IMG/VR virus record: IMGVR_UViG_3300027754_003437
Location: 1 to 64,000 of that record
Reading direction: 5' to 3' (one strand)
Source of the DNA: a virus
Length of the DNA: 64,000 bases
The translations under genes and the position numbers were made by a program. The notes below the pieces were generated by a model that did no database searches, was not told where the DNA came from, and saw only the letters and a list, made by a program, of their open reading frames with translations. Shown piece after piece: positions 35,276-43,564 of the stretch (its first letter is position 1; each line of letters opens with the position of its first letter).

Positions 35276-35886
35276 CGAAAACTGTGGTGATCTTTGGAGC
35301 GTACGGTGGCATCGGTAGTGCCACTGCAAAATTGTTTGCAGATCAAGGGTACCGTGTTATTCCAGTGGGCAGTGATCAATTGGATTTTGAAAGCGCCAAC
35401 AGTCATTATGATGTTGCTAAATTACTGAATCAAGCACAAGCCGATGTTGTGGTTAATAGTGCTGGAGTGTTTGTCAATGGATATGTCAATACCCATCATG
35501 CCACTATGAACGTGAACTTTGGTAGCAACTGGTCAATCATAAGTTATTTCATGGCACTCAAAGGCCTAAGTAAGACCACAAGAATCATCATGGTTGGCAG
35601 TAGCAGTTATACTAGTGGTCGACAGTTGTATCCGTTGTACAGCGCCAGCAAGGCGGCCTTGTACAACTTGTGGGAATCAGCAAGAGATTACTTTGGTGGT
35701 TCAGAGATTGTGGTTGATTTGATCAATCCAGTACGAACACGTACCAAGATGGCCAGCGTAGGCAAATCATTTGATCCCACGTTGGATTACCTGGAACCAG
35801 ATCAAGTGGCTGATGAAATTTTTAAACTGGTTGAATCTGATTTGCCCAGTACATGTGTAGATATGACTTTTAAGGATGAGATATGA
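35272..35886 (+). CDS. Short-chain dehydrogenase/reductase
   Basis: A 204-residue classical SDR. GAYGGIG (residues 9-15) binds NAD(P), NSAG is the structural motif, a Ser in GSSSY and YSASK (about residues 123-127) form the active site. It probably reduces a keto-sugar or a sugar-phosphate. It lies within the nucleotide-sugar operon with 4-base overlaps on both sides. It is slightly shorter than typical SDRs (about 250), with a trimmed C-terminus. Confidence 0.85.
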   Translation: MTKTVVIFGAYGGIGSATAKLFADQGYRVIPVGSDQLDFESANSHYDVAKLLNQAQADVVVNSAGVFVNGYVNTHHATMNVNFGSNWSIISYFMALKGLSKTTRIIMVGSSSYTSGRQLYPLYSASKAALYNLWESARDYFGGSEIVVDLINPVRTRTKMASVGKSFDPTLDYLEPDQVADEIFKLVESDLPSTCVDMTFKDEI

Positions 35887-36656
35887 AAATAGGAATTATT
35901 GGAAAAGGTACAGTAGGCAAAGCCGTGTATGAAGGCTTGGAATATCTTGGACACAACATGTGTTTCTTTGATCCGGCTTACGAAGGTAGCCAGTTGGCAG
36001 ATGTACTAGATGCCGAGTGTGTATTTCTCAGTGTACCAACCAACCAAGCAGCCAACGGTGATTGTGATACCAGCATTGTTGAACGAGTAATCGAAGAGTT
36101 GAACCAACATCAATATTCAGGACTAGTAGCAATCAAAAGCACAGTGGTACCCGGTACTAGCCGACGTCTAAGTGACTCTTACCCTAATTTAAAAATCTGT
36201 AGTGTGCCTGAATTTTTACGGGCTAAGACTGCTCTAGCAGACTTTGTGTACAATCATGACTTGTTGATTATCGGTAGTGATCGTGAACAAGACTTTGAAT
36301 TGATCAAGAAAATCCATGGACACTTCCCAAAGACAGTGGCTTGTGTGAGTCCTACTGAAGCAGAAGTAGTCAAGTACTTTAACAATGTACATCATGCCAT
36401 GAGCGTGACCTTTGCCAATATCACATATGATGTGTGTAAAAAATTAGGTGCCGATTATAAGAATGTGTATGATGCAATCACTCGTAGAGAATGTATCAAT
36501 CCAAACTATCTAATGGCCAATGATAACATGCGTGGATATGGCGGACACTGTTTGCCCAAAGATACCAGTGCATGGAACAACTTGATCAAGAATCTTGATC
36601 TACCTTACACTTTGATTCAAAGTGTAATTGACGACAATCAGAAAGTAAGCAAATGA
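35883..36656 (+). CDS. UDP-glucose/GDP-mannose dehydrogenase-like protein (short)
   Basis: A 257-residue protein. GIIGKGTVG binds NAD, STVVPGT and AEVVKYFNN are family motifs, and GYGGHCLPKDT holds the catalytic Cys. Full-length relatives have about 430 residues; here the C-terminal UDP-binding domain is missing although the catalytic Cys is kept. The substrate may be held by a partner or be smaller. Coupled to the SDR and epimerase genes. Confidence 0.8.
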   Translation: MKIGIIGKGTVGKAVYEGLEYLGHNMCFFDPAYEGSQLADVLDAECVFLSVPTNQAANGDCDTSIVERVIEELNQHQYSGLVAIKSTVVPGTSRRLSDSYPNLKICSVPEFLRAKTALADFVYNHDLLIIGSDREQDFELIKKIHGHFPKTVACVSPTEAEVVKYFNNVHHAMSVTFANITYDVCKKLGADYKNVYDAITRRECINPNYLMANDNMRGYGGHCLPKDTSAWNNLIKNLDLPYTLIQSVIDDNQKVSK

Positions 36657-37543
36657 AAATATTAGTAACAGGTGCCAGTGGGCTATTGGGTACAGAAATC
36701 TGCAGACAACTAAAAACAGTTGCGGGCAATGAAGTTTGGGCAATTGACAATCACAGCCGCAGTTCAACTATCCCACCTTGTGATCAGTTTTTAACAATTG
36801 ATCTAAATGACCAAACCGCGATTGCTCAACTGCCCCGAGACTTTGATTACATCTATCACTATGGTGCTATCAATGGTACCAAGAATTTTTACGAACGACC
36901 CAATCAGGTGTTAACAAACAATTTTGTTTGTGACCTAAATATGTTTGAGTATGCTAGCGAAATTGCAAATCTTAAAAAAATTGTATATGCCAGCAGTAGC
37001 GAGATTGTTAGTGATGATCCTGTGAGTCCAGTGCCTGAACACTTAGACATTGCTATCCGAGACATTCACAACGCTCGTTGGAGTTATAGACTGGCCAAAG
37101 TGTGCAGTGAAAACTATTTGGCCAACAGCAAACTGCCGTATGTTATGTTGCGTTACTTCAACGTGTACGGTGAGAACAGCAAGGCCGGACACTTCTTGGC
37201 TGATCAAATAGCCAAGATCAAAGAAGGCCGTTTTGAGTGTTTTGGTGCCAATGAGACCAGAAGTTTCTGTCATGTGGAAGATGCTATTAGGGCAAGTATC
37301 TACTGCGCTGAAACACAGACTCGTGAACTGATCAACATTGGTAACGATAGAGAAATCACCATCATGGATGCGGCTCAAATTATTGCATCGGCTATGGGAC
37401 ATGATAATCCCTCTTGGACCACCACACCAGGCAAGCCCGGAAGCACTGCCAGTCGCAGACCCGATATCAGCAAACTACGAAGCATCATGCCAGATTATGT
37501 GCCCATGAGTTTTGAGTCGGGTGTGCAAAAATCAATTGGATAA
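36653..37543 (+). CDS. NAD-dependent sugar epimerase/dehydratase (extended SDR)
   Basis: A 296-residue extended SDR. GASGLLG (residues 7-13) binds NAD, YASSSEI supplies Ser, and YRLAK (about residues 143-147) Tyr and Lys. RYFNVYG and RSFCHVEDA are conserved downstream motifs. It belongs to the nucleotide-sugar epimerase/dehydratase group; the exact substrate is unclear. Last gene of the sugar operon before the queE promoter. Confidence 0.85.
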   Translation: MKILVTGASGLLGTEICRQLKTVAGNEVWAIDNHSRSSTIPPCDQFLTIDLNDQTAIAQLPRDFDYIYHYGAINGTKNFYERPNQVLTNNFVCDLNMFEYASEIANLKKIVYASSSEIVSDDPVSPVPEHLDIAIRDIHNARWSYRLAKVCSENYLANSKLPYVMLRYFNVYGENSKAGHFLADQIAKIKEGRFECFGANETRSFCHVEDAIRASIYCAETQTRELINIGNDREITIMDAAQIIASAMGHDNPSWTTTPGKPGSTASRRPDISKLRSIMPDYVPMSFESGVQKSIG

Positions 37544-37560
37544 ACTGGCAAATTCACCAC

Positions 37561-37590
37561 TTGCAAAACACCCGCAGTTTCATGTATAAT
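37561..37590 (+). promoter_or_regulatory. sigma70-type promoter for queE
   Basis: TTGCAA (37561), 18-base spacer, TATAAT (37585), followed by AAAGGA before the ATG at 37616. Confidence 0.75.
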
Positions 37591-37615
37591 GTACAATGAG
37601 TAACAAAGGATGTAG

Positions 37616-38464
37616 ATGTCTAGAATTAAAATAGCAGAATTATTTTATTCGATCCAAGGTGAAGGTCGATACATGGGTGTACCAAGTGTGTTCTTGAGAA
37701 CATTTGGTTGCAATTTTAAATGTGCAGGATTTGGTATGCCACGTGGTGAAGTAAGCCACGAAGCAACTGATCTTGCGGCTACACATACAATGGTCAAGGC
37801 TTTTGAGAAGTATCAAGAACTTCCGCTTGTGAGTACCGGTTGCGATAGTTATGCGTCATGGCATCCAGACTTTAAAGATCTAAGTCCCATGATGGATAGT
37901 AATGGAATTGTGGATCACATCATGGAGATACTGCCACATCGGCGTTGGGAAGATGAGCATCTTGTGATCACAGGTGGTGAACCATTGCTGGGTTGGCAAC
38001 GTGCTTATCCAGACTTGTTGGATCATGACAGTATGCATGGTCTTAAAGAAATTACGTTCGAAACAAATGGTACTCAAAAACTTACGCCAGAGTTCAAAGA
38101 ATATCTACAGCGTTGGCGGGCACAACGTGAAATCACATTCAGTGTCAGTGCCAAACTTCCCGGTTCAGGCGAGCGGTGGGAAGAGGCCATTGTTCCAGAA
38201 GTGGTATGCGAATACGAGCAAGTTGGGTATACTTACTTGAAACTGGTGGTAGCGACAGAACAGGATCTAGCAGATGCAGAACAAGCAGTGTTGGAATATC
38301 GCACAGCAGGGTTTACTGGTCCTGTGTATGTCATGCCTGTTGGTGGTGTTGAGCGGGTGTATACTCTTAACAATCGTGCAGTGGCAGAAATGGCCATGCG
38401 AAAAGGCTGGCGCTACAGTGATAGACTACAAGTGCCACTCTTCAAGAACGAATGGGGAACCTGA
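37616..38464 (+). CDS. queE: 7-carboxy-7-deazaguanine synthase (QueE) with expanded cluster loop
   Basis: A 282-residue radical-SAM enzyme. SIQGEGRYMGVPSVFLR matches the QueE N-terminus, and TGGEPLL the SAM-binding motif. The cluster ligands are unusual: Cys32 and Cys36 (GCNFKC) are followed not by a Cys three residues later but by a 39-residue insertion before GCDS at Cys76, where the usual CDT ending reappears. Canonical enzymes have CxxxCxxC. The enzyme turns 6-carboxytetrahydropterin into 7-carboxy-7-deazaguanine. Its stop overlaps the next start. Confidence 0.9.
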   Translation: MSRIKIAELFYSIQGEGRYMGVPSVFLRTFGCNFKCAGFGMPRGEVSHEATDLAATHTMVKAFEKYQELPLVSTGCDSYASWHPDFKDLSPMMDSNGIVDHIMEILPHRRWEDEHLVITGGEPLLGWQRAYPDLLDHDSMHGLKEITFETNGTQKLTPEFKEYLQRWRAQREITFSVSAKLPGSGERWEEAIVPEVVCEYEQVGYTYLKLVVATEQDLADAEQAVLEYRTAGFTGPVYVMPVGGVERVYTLNNRAVAEMAMRKGWRYSDRLQVPLFKNEWGT

Positions 38465-38859
38465 TGGGAATATTTGATCGCTTTCGCAAAAAGCCTGAGC
38501 CGGTTCCAAAAGTCCGAGCTGAACCCAAACCTCGTGCGCCAGAGAAGACTGAAAAAGAACTAGCCACAGAAAAAAACGAACCTTATGTGAGTATTGTTCG
38601 CATGGATATTGATCCCAACAACTTGCATCAAGGTGCATTTGAACTAGACTGGAACGAAATCTTTGTGGCACGACTGGTCAAGGCCGGTTACATGATGAAA
38701 CCCGATGATGCGGATGCAGATATAGTGGATCGTTGGTTCCAAAATATTTGCCGACACGTGGTCATGGAAACCTGGGAACAAGAGCAGGCCATGAACAAGT
38801 ACAGCAGTCAATATGTAAACTCTAGAGACATAGGTGGCGGAAGAACAGAGGTATCATGA
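38464..38859 (+). CDS. Hypothetical protein coupled to queE
   Basis: A 131-residue protein overlapping the queE stop (ATGA). The first 45 residues are Lys/Pro/Glu-rich and disordered; a compact region follows (EPYVSIVRMDIDP, ELDWNEIFVARLVKAGY, then an acidic helix). No known motif is seen. Its tight coupling to queE suggests an accessory role, but nothing in the sequence tells which. Confidence 0.55.
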   Translation: MGIFDRFRKKPEPVPKVRAEPKPRAPEKTEKELATEKNEPYVSIVRMDIDPNNLHQGAFELDWNEIFVARLVKAGYMMKPDDADADIVDRWFQNICRHVVMETWEQEQAMNKYSSQYVNSRDIGGGRTEVS

Positions 38860-39332
38860 TATTCAATCACATTAAAGAACTCAAAGCCGAGGGCAAAAAA
38901 ATCGGTATCACATTCAGTCAATTTGACATGCTACACGCAGGGCATATCGCTATGTTAGCCGAAGCCAAAAATCATTGCGACTACTTGATTGCAGGATTAC
39001 AAACTGATGCAAGTATTGATCGCCCGGGCATTAAAAATCCTCCTGTTCAAAGTATTGTAGAACGTCAAATACAATTAGGTGCTTGCCGTTTTGTAGACGA
39101 GATTGTTGTATACACCACAGAACAAGATCTAGTAGATTTAATTCTTACATTACCAATTGACGTGCGTATACTAGGAAGCGAATACGAAGACACCAACTTC
39201 ACCGGACGCAGTGAAGGGCAGGCCATGCAAATTGAACATGTATTCAACAGCAGAGATCATTCGTTCTCCAGTTCAAGTCTACGCAAACGTGTGGTTGCCG
39301 CCGAAACTGAAAAAGTCCTGCTACGAAAATGA
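38856..39332 (+). CDS. Cytidylyltransferase-like nucleotidyltransferase
   Basis: A 158-residue protein. ITFSQFDMLHAGHIAML (residues 18-34) contains the HxGH motif, and HSFSSSSLRKR near residue 140 matches the ISSTxxR-type motif. Size and pattern resemble glycerol-phosphate cytidylyltransferase (TagD) and the ADP-heptose synthase adenylyl domain. It activates a sugar- or polyol-phosphate with CTP or ATP. It overlaps both neighbours by 4 bases. Confidence 0.85.
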   Translation: MIFNHIKELKAEGKKIGITFSQFDMLHAGHIAMLAEAKNHCDYLIAGLQTDASIDRPGIKNPPVQSIVERQIQLGACRFVDEIVVYTTEQDLVDLILTLPIDVRILGSEYEDTNFTGRSEGQAMQIEHVFNSRDHSFSSSSLRKRVVAAETEKVLLRK

Positions 39333-40057
39333 TCTTGTATGTAAACGGCTGTAGTCATACCGCGGCCGCCGAGGCCGCTGTGCCACATGCATGGGCTGTG
39401 GATGATAGGCAATACTGGGACAAAGGCACAGAAGCACACCCTGCAAATTTGGCAGTTAGTTATGGTAAACACATTGCTGATGCATTGGATGCAACACTAA
39501 TCTGTCAAGCAAGTTCTGGCGGCAGTAACGATCGTACTATTCGCACCACAATGGAGTGGATTGAAAACAATCGTGACATGTTAGCCAATACGTTTATGAT
39601 TCTACAGTGGACTACTTGGGAGAGAGAAGAGTGGCTTCATAAAGGTACTTGGTATCAAGTTAATGCCAGTGGAATAGACAGCGTTCCAGATGATTTACAA
39701 GACCGCTATAAAAATTATGTTGTAAACATAAATTGGTCGGTTAAAACTCCCGAAGCACATGACAAAATTTGGACCATGCACCAGTACCTCAAAGGCTTGG
39801 GTGTACGTCATTTGTTCTTTAGCGGACACAGCACCTTTAGTGATATCTACAATCACCACGATTGGGGCAAAAATTATATGCACCCGTATATTCGGGAAGA
39901 ATCCTATCATAATTGGCTAAAAAACAACGGTGGAACCTATGCAAATGCGGCAAGTTACCATTTTGATGCCAAAAGTCATAGACTTTGGGCCGAACATGTG
40001 TTACAATACATCAACGATAACAACTTAATTGAACACAATGAAATACGTACTGATTGA
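39329..40057 (+). CDS. SGNH hydrolase-like protein
   Basis: A 242-residue protein. The N-terminal MILYVNGCSHT puts Ser9 in the SGNH block I position, SSGGSNDR matches block II/III (Gly, Asn), and YHFDAKSHRLWAEH (residues about 208-221) has the Asp/His of block V. It is the second SGNH-like protein of the window (other at 10292) but the two are clearly diverged. Likely an esterase on a glycan or other carbohydrate. Confidence 0.65.
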   Translation: MILYVNGCSHTAAAEAAVPHAWAVDDRQYWDKGTEAHPANLAVSYGKHIADALDATLICQASSGGSNDRTIRTTMEWIENNRDMLANTFMILQWTTWEREEWLHKGTWYQVNASGIDSVPDDLQDRYKNYVVNINWSVKTPEAHDKIWTMHQYLKGLGVRHLFFSGHSTFSDIYNHHDWGKNYMHPYIREESYHNWLKNNGGTYANAASYHFDAKSHRLWAEHVLQYINDNNLIEHNEIRTD

Positions 40058-41087
40058 CACTGCCAACATGTTTTTTCGTGCCAGGCACGGAGCATTTAGG
40101 GCCGCAGACTCTTGGACCAAATTGGGCTTTGCCCTGCACGTGACCTTGATGGCAGTGAACAAAATGGTCAAGAGATTTGAAGCAGATCATGTGGTATTCG
40201 CACTGGAAGGGCGCTCGTGGCGCAAGGATTATTACAAACCCTACAAAGCAAATCGTGCTGTGGCCCGGGGCAAAATGACCGAAGCAGAAGCAGAAGAAGA
40301 TAAACTTTTCTGGGAGACGTATGACGAACTGACTAAATACTTGGCTACGAAAACTAATTGTAGCGTTATCCGATGTGCCACTGCTGAAGCAGATGATATC
40401 ATAGCACGTTGGATCTCTTTACACCCCCAAGACCAACACGTTGTTATCAGTTCAGATTCTGACTTTGTGCAATTACTCGCACCCAATGTCACGCAATACA
40501 ATGGCATTGCTGATGAACTGTTAACACTGGAGGGCATATTTGATGCTAAAGGTAAGCACGTCAATGATAAGAAAACTAAACAGCCAAAAACCATCCCGGA
40601 TCCAGCCTGGTTGTTATTTGAGAAGTGCATGCGTGGTGACTCCTCAGACAACGTATTCAGTGCGTATCCTGGAGTACGTGAGAAAGGCACAAAGAATAAA
40701 GTTGGTCTCCGTGAGGCCTTTGGAGACCGAGACAAGCGCGGATACAATTGGAACAACATGATGTTGCAACGTTGGACCGACCCGGATGGGGTCGAACATC
40801 GTGTGCTAGATGACTATGAACGCAATCGCACACTCATTGATCTCACAGCACAACCAGACAACATCAAGAACACTATAGACACAGCCATCCGTGAGCAGAT
40901 AAGTCACCGAGACGTGGGGCAAGTGGGTGTGAGATTTATGCAATTCTGCGGCAAGTACGAATTGAACAAATGTAGCGATGCGGCCGAACAATTTGGTCGC
41001 TGGCTCAACGAAACATATAAAGGAGTGCTAGATGATATTAGCCAAACCAGTGGTGGACAATCAGTATTACATACTCAAGAAGGATGA
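40038..41087 (+). CDS. 5'-3' exonuclease (T4 RNase H/flap-type)
   Basis: A 349-residue nuclease. The ATG at 40038 gives MKYVLIDTANMFFRARHG with the first metal-binding Asp. ATAEADDIIA, ISSDSDFVQLL and GDSSDN are the other acidic motifs of the FEN/PIN fold. It removes RNA primers and flaps during lagging-strand synthesis. It overlaps the upstream gene by 20 bases and the downstream one by 56. Confidence 0.9.
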   Translation: MKYVLIDTANMFFRARHGAFRAADSWTKLGFALHVTLMAVNKMVKRFEADHVVFALEGRSWRKDYYKPYKANRAVARGKMTEAEAEEDKLFWETYDELTKYLATKTNCSVIRCATAEADDIIARWISLHPQDQHVVISSDSDFVQLLAPNVTQYNGIADELLTLEGIFDAKGKHVNDKKTKQPKTIPDPAWLLFEKCMRGDSSDNVFSAYPGVREKGTKNKVGLREAFGDRDKRGYNWNNMMLQRWTDPDGVEHRVLDDYERNRTLIDLTAQPDNIKNTIDTAIREQISHRDVGQVGVRFMQFCGKYELNKCSDAAEQFGRWLNETYKGVLDDISQTSGGQSVLHTQEG

Positions 41088-41484
41088 TCGCAAGATTGGC
41101 CAACTTGAAGTAAAAGAGAACGGTAACTGTACAATAAAAATTCTTGACAGTGTAATCAGTTACAAAACAATCAAGATGGCTCGAGAGGCGGTTAACATCC
41201 AATTTGAGCCGGCAGAAACAGCAACCCCATTGCCACCAAACATGGTTTATGGACATGAAGTCGCGGGAGATGTGTTTAATCCGTTGTGGGACGTGAAACA
41301 CCGATTGCCACTGTTCACTAGAGAAGACAAATCTAAGTCGTGGTTTGCCGCTGGTTGGTACCGGGTCAAACAACATCGCAAGTGGAAAGCAGTACAGCAC
41401 CCTAAACTTATTACCTTGGAGCGTTATGCATATCAAGGTCCCTTTCAAACCAAGGAACAAGCAAGTGACAAATCCGTTTCGTGA
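41032..41484 (+). CDS. Hypothetical protein
   Basis: A 150-residue protein starting inside the exonuclease gene with an AAAGGAG site 6 bases upstream of its ATG. The N-terminal 60 residues form a beta-rich region (YYILKKDDRKIGQLEV), and the rest is basic and aromatic (WFAAGWYRVKQHRKW). It may bind nucleic acid, but no family is recognised. Confidence 0.55.
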   Translation: MILAKPVVDNQYYILKKDDRKIGQLEVKENGNCTIKILDSVISYKTIKMAREAVNIQFEPAETATPLPPNMVYGHEVAGDVFNPLWDVKHRLPLFTREDKSKSWFAAGWYRVKQHRKWKAVQHPKLITLERYAYQGPFQTKEQASDKSVS

Positions 41485-41821
41485 TCAAGAAAAATTCATG
41501 CGAGCCTGCGAACAAACCGTGGGCGACTTTAACGAACAACAATATCAACTGTATTGTAATCTCATCAGTGAAGAATTCAATGAACTAATAGCCAGTACGA
41601 CCAAAGTAGACGATCTCGACGCATTGATTGACATCCTGGTTGTGACCGTTGGTGCCATACACAGTCTTGGTGTAGATGCCGAAGGTGCCTGGAAAGAAGT
41701 CATGAGCACTAACTTTGCCAAAATTGATAAACAAACAGGTCGAGTACGCAAACGTGAAGATGGCAAGGTACTCAAGCCCGCTGGTTGGACTCCACCCAAC
41801 CTAGAACCTTTTGTGTCATGA
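41426..41821 (+). CDS. MazG-like NTP pyrophosphohydrolase
   Basis: A 131-residue protein. The ATG at 41426 has a GGAG site; a GTG at 41465 is an alternative. LISEEFNELIAS and DLDALIDILVVTVG carry the EExxE and ExxD-type metal-binding helices of the all-alpha NTP pyrophosphatase superfamily (MazG, dUTPase-like, PRA-PH). It hydrolyses nucleoside triphosphates to monophosphates, and might deplete dNTP variants or ppGpp-type signals. Confidence 0.75.
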   Translation: MHIKVPFKPRNKQVTNPFRDQEKFMRACEQTVGDFNEQQYQLYCNLISEEFNELIASTTKVDDLDALIDILVVTVGAIHSLGVDAEGAWKEVMSTNFAKIDKQTGRVRKREDGKVLKPAGWTPPNLEPFVS

Positions 41822-42033
41822 GTATACACATCAATAGATTTGTAGACAGCATCAAAGCACATGAATCACGCGGTCAGCGTGATTTTGCTATGACCATGCG
41901 AGAAGCCAAAGATTTACATAGTGATATTACAAAACTATTACTGACACTGGAGTCCTTGCATACCCGAAATACACAGCCAAAAGAAGAAACTGTTACGGTA
42001 GAATTGAGCGGTGGCAGTTTCAAAACCACGTAG
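41818..42033 (+). CDS. Small helical hypothetical protein
   Basis: A 71-residue protein overlapping the MazG-like stop (ATGA). Mainly helical with heptad-like Leu spacing (about residues 25-50) and a short C-terminal strand. No motif is recognised. Confidence 0.5.
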   Translation: MSIHINRFVDSIKAHESRGQRDFAMTMREAKDLHSDITKLLLTLESLHTRNTQPKEETVTVELSGGSFKTT

Positions 42034-42040
42034 TTATTGG

Positions 42041-42048
42041 GATAAATA
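42041..42048 (+). promoter_or_regulatory. Late promoter-like GATAAATA
   Basis: Ends 17 bases before the ATG at 42065; a GGAG ribosome-binding site lies between. Confidence 0.45.
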
Positions 42049-42064
42049 AACTACGGAGATAATC

Positions 42065-42361
42065 ATGTCGAGACCCAAACCAAATGTGTTGATTGAACAC
42101 ACTGACAAAGCAACTTACAAGACCGAACAAGTGTTGGCTTCCGAAGGAGTGTGGGCGGTGTTTTTTGATACCAAACCAATCAACTTGAAGACCTCCAACA
42201 TGCTCACACAGTACCCCGGCCCCAAGTACAAGAAGGTTTCATTCTCCAATCCCGGTCATGCCAAGAACCTAGCACGTAAACTCAACACACAATTCAAGAC
42301 CGACAAGTTCACAGTCGTGCTCTTGACGCAGGGGGCGCAAGTATACCCCGATGTCAAATAA
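42065..42361 (+). CDS. Hypothetical protein
   Basis: A 98-residue basic protein with alternating strands (VWAVFFDTKPINL) and a Lys-rich helix (GHAKNLARKLNTQF). CGGAG precedes the start and a late motif lies upstream. No family recognised. It overlaps the next gene by 11 bases. Confidence 0.5.
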   Translation: MSRPKPNVLIEHTDKATYKTEQVLASEGVWAVFFDTKPINLKTSNMLTQYPGPKYKKVSFSNPGHAKNLARKLNTQFKTDKFTVVLLTQGAQVYPDVK

Positions 42362-42710
42362 AAAACAACTCACTCAACAACTGCTAAATCAACTGCCAGT
42401 AGATGACCGGCTTGGCGTTGAACTAGCACTCAAAGCATGGTGGCAAGATCCACGTGACGATGGTGGATTGAGATTGAGCATCTCTGGCTATGATGCTTTT
42501 AGATTTTTGTCCATCGAACAATATGAATTTGATTTTACAAAAGTGTTGAGTCCTAGTTTGCTTATGACCTTGAATCGAAAACTGGATTGTCCCTACTATC
42601 TCAAGGCGGGTAAAACTCCCAAACTAATCATATTCGGCAGTCAGCAGGCCATCATGTACGCCATGTATGGCGACTTGGAAAAGTTTTTACGCTATCTTGA
42701 TCGTACATAA
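42351..42710 (+). CDS. Hypothetical protein
   Basis: A 119-residue alpha/beta protein (KLIIFGSQQAIMYAMYGDLEKFLRYL near the end in two parts). No cysteines, no signal peptide. The end of the gene is followed by a strong inverted repeat. Function unknown. Confidence 0.5.
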   Translation: MSNKKQLTQQLLNQLPVDDRLGVELALKAWWQDPRDDGGLRLSISGYDAFRFLSIEQYEFDFTKVLSPSLLMTLNRKLDCPYYLKAGKTPKLIIFGSQQAIMYAMYGDLEKFLRYLDRT

Positions 42711-42720
42711 AATGTAACCC

Positions 42721-42758
42721 AAAGTATTACTTTTGTAACCCTGAAAAAGTAATACTTT
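42721..42758. terminator. 14-bp inverted repeat, probable bidirectional terminator
   Basis: AAAGTATTACTTTT (42721-42734) pairs with AAAAGTAATACTTT (42745-42758) around a 10-base loop. The flanking A and T runs would act as tails in both directions. It could instead be a repressor operator, as the GIY-YIG promoter starts 19 bases downstream. Confidence 0.6.
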
Positions 42759-42776
42759 TGTAGTAGTTGATTTCGG

Positions 42777-42805
42777 TTGACCAAAAAAGCAATTTCGGTT
42801 ATAAT
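42777..42805 (+). promoter_or_regulatory. sigma70-type promoter
   Basis: TTGACC (42777), 17-base spacer, TATAAT (42800). The sequence ATTTCGGTT is repeated at 42770 and 42792, once before the -35 and once before the -10, which suggests a protein-binding direct repeat. Confidence 0.75.
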
Positions 42806-42811
42806 ACATGT

Positions 42812-43159
42812 ATGGAACTTAAAAAGCAATCACGCAAAAAACGAGTGGACCGTACACACATTGTTTACTTCATCCAAATTGGTTTGGAGTACTACATTGG
42901 TGTTACAGCAAAAACTCAACGCACAATCACCATGAGCCTGCGCTCACGCATCAACAAGCACATTTATCGCTCACGCACAGAAGACAAATCTTGGCGCCTG
43001 TACGAAGCAATTCGTGCCGCTGGTGAGTCGGCTGTGAACTTTGCGATTGTTGACATTGTACGTGGCAAGACCCAGGCACACACACTAGAGCGTGAACTAA
43101 TACGAAAGTATACACCTGCTCTCAACACAGATGTGCGTACAAAAGCGGTTGACCAATAA
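42812..43159 (+). CDS. GIY-YIG nuclease-like protein
   Basis: A 115-residue protein; Met 42812 lies just after the promoter. IVYFIQIG and YYIGVT (about residues 14-28) are the two strands of the GIY-YIG motif, [13 protein letters not shown] supplies the conserved Arg/His helix, and [11 protein letters not shown] contains the catalytic Glu and Asn. The size equals a single GIY-YIG domain with no DNA-recognition extension. It may be a homing-type or repair nuclease. Confidence 0.75.
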   Translation: MELKKQSRKKRVDRTHIVYFIQIGLEYYIGVTAKTQRTITMSLRSRINKHIYRSRTEDKSWRLYEAIRAAGESAVNFAIVDIVRGKTQAHTLERELIRKYTPALNTDVRTKAVDQ

Positions 43160-43177
43160 TTACCGATTTGTTATAAT
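43149..43177 (+). promoter_or_regulatory. sigma70-type promoter
   Basis: TTGACC (43149), 17-base spacer, TATAAT (43172), then AAAAAGGAG before the ATG at 43208. The -35 overlaps the end of the GIY-YIG gene. Confidence 0.75.
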
Positions 43178-43207
43178 ACTTGTATAGAAACTAAAAAGGA
43201 GCCCTCC

Positions 43208-43555
43208 ATGACAGTAACAGTAAACGGTGTCAAAGTAGACACAATTGTGGCCGAAGCCAAGTCAGCCGCTCGCGAAGCCGCTGAACGTTTCTTCCAAGAA
43301 AAACTTGGCGGACGAGATCAGTTTGCCTGTGGCTTTGCCTGGGTTGACATCTTTGGTGTTCGAGGCAATACCAAACTTGGTAAGGCACTGAAAGAAGCAG
43401 GCGTAAGCAAGAGTCACACCGGTGCCTTCCAAATTTGGAACCCAGCAGACATGTACGTGCAAAACGTAGACACCCTGGAGGCAGGTGCCCAAGCGGCGGC
43501 TGATGTGTTCAAGCGATACGGATTCACAGCCTACGCTGGTAGCCGTTTAGATTAA
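43208..43555 (+). CDS. Hypothetical protein
   Basis: A 115-residue protein with a strong ribosome-binding site and its own promoter. Ala-rich helices (AEAKSAAREAAERFF; LEAGAQAAADVFKRYGF) flank a small sheet (FACGFAWVDIFGVRG). The pattern is compact and soluble. No family named. Confidence 0.55.
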   Translation: MTVTVNGVKVDTIVAEAKSAAREAAERFFQEKLGGRDQFACGFAWVDIFGVRGNTKLGKALKEAGVSKSHTGAFQIWNPADMYVQNVDTLEAGAQAAADVFKRYGFTAYAGSRLD

Positions 43556-43564
43556 GGAAACGTC

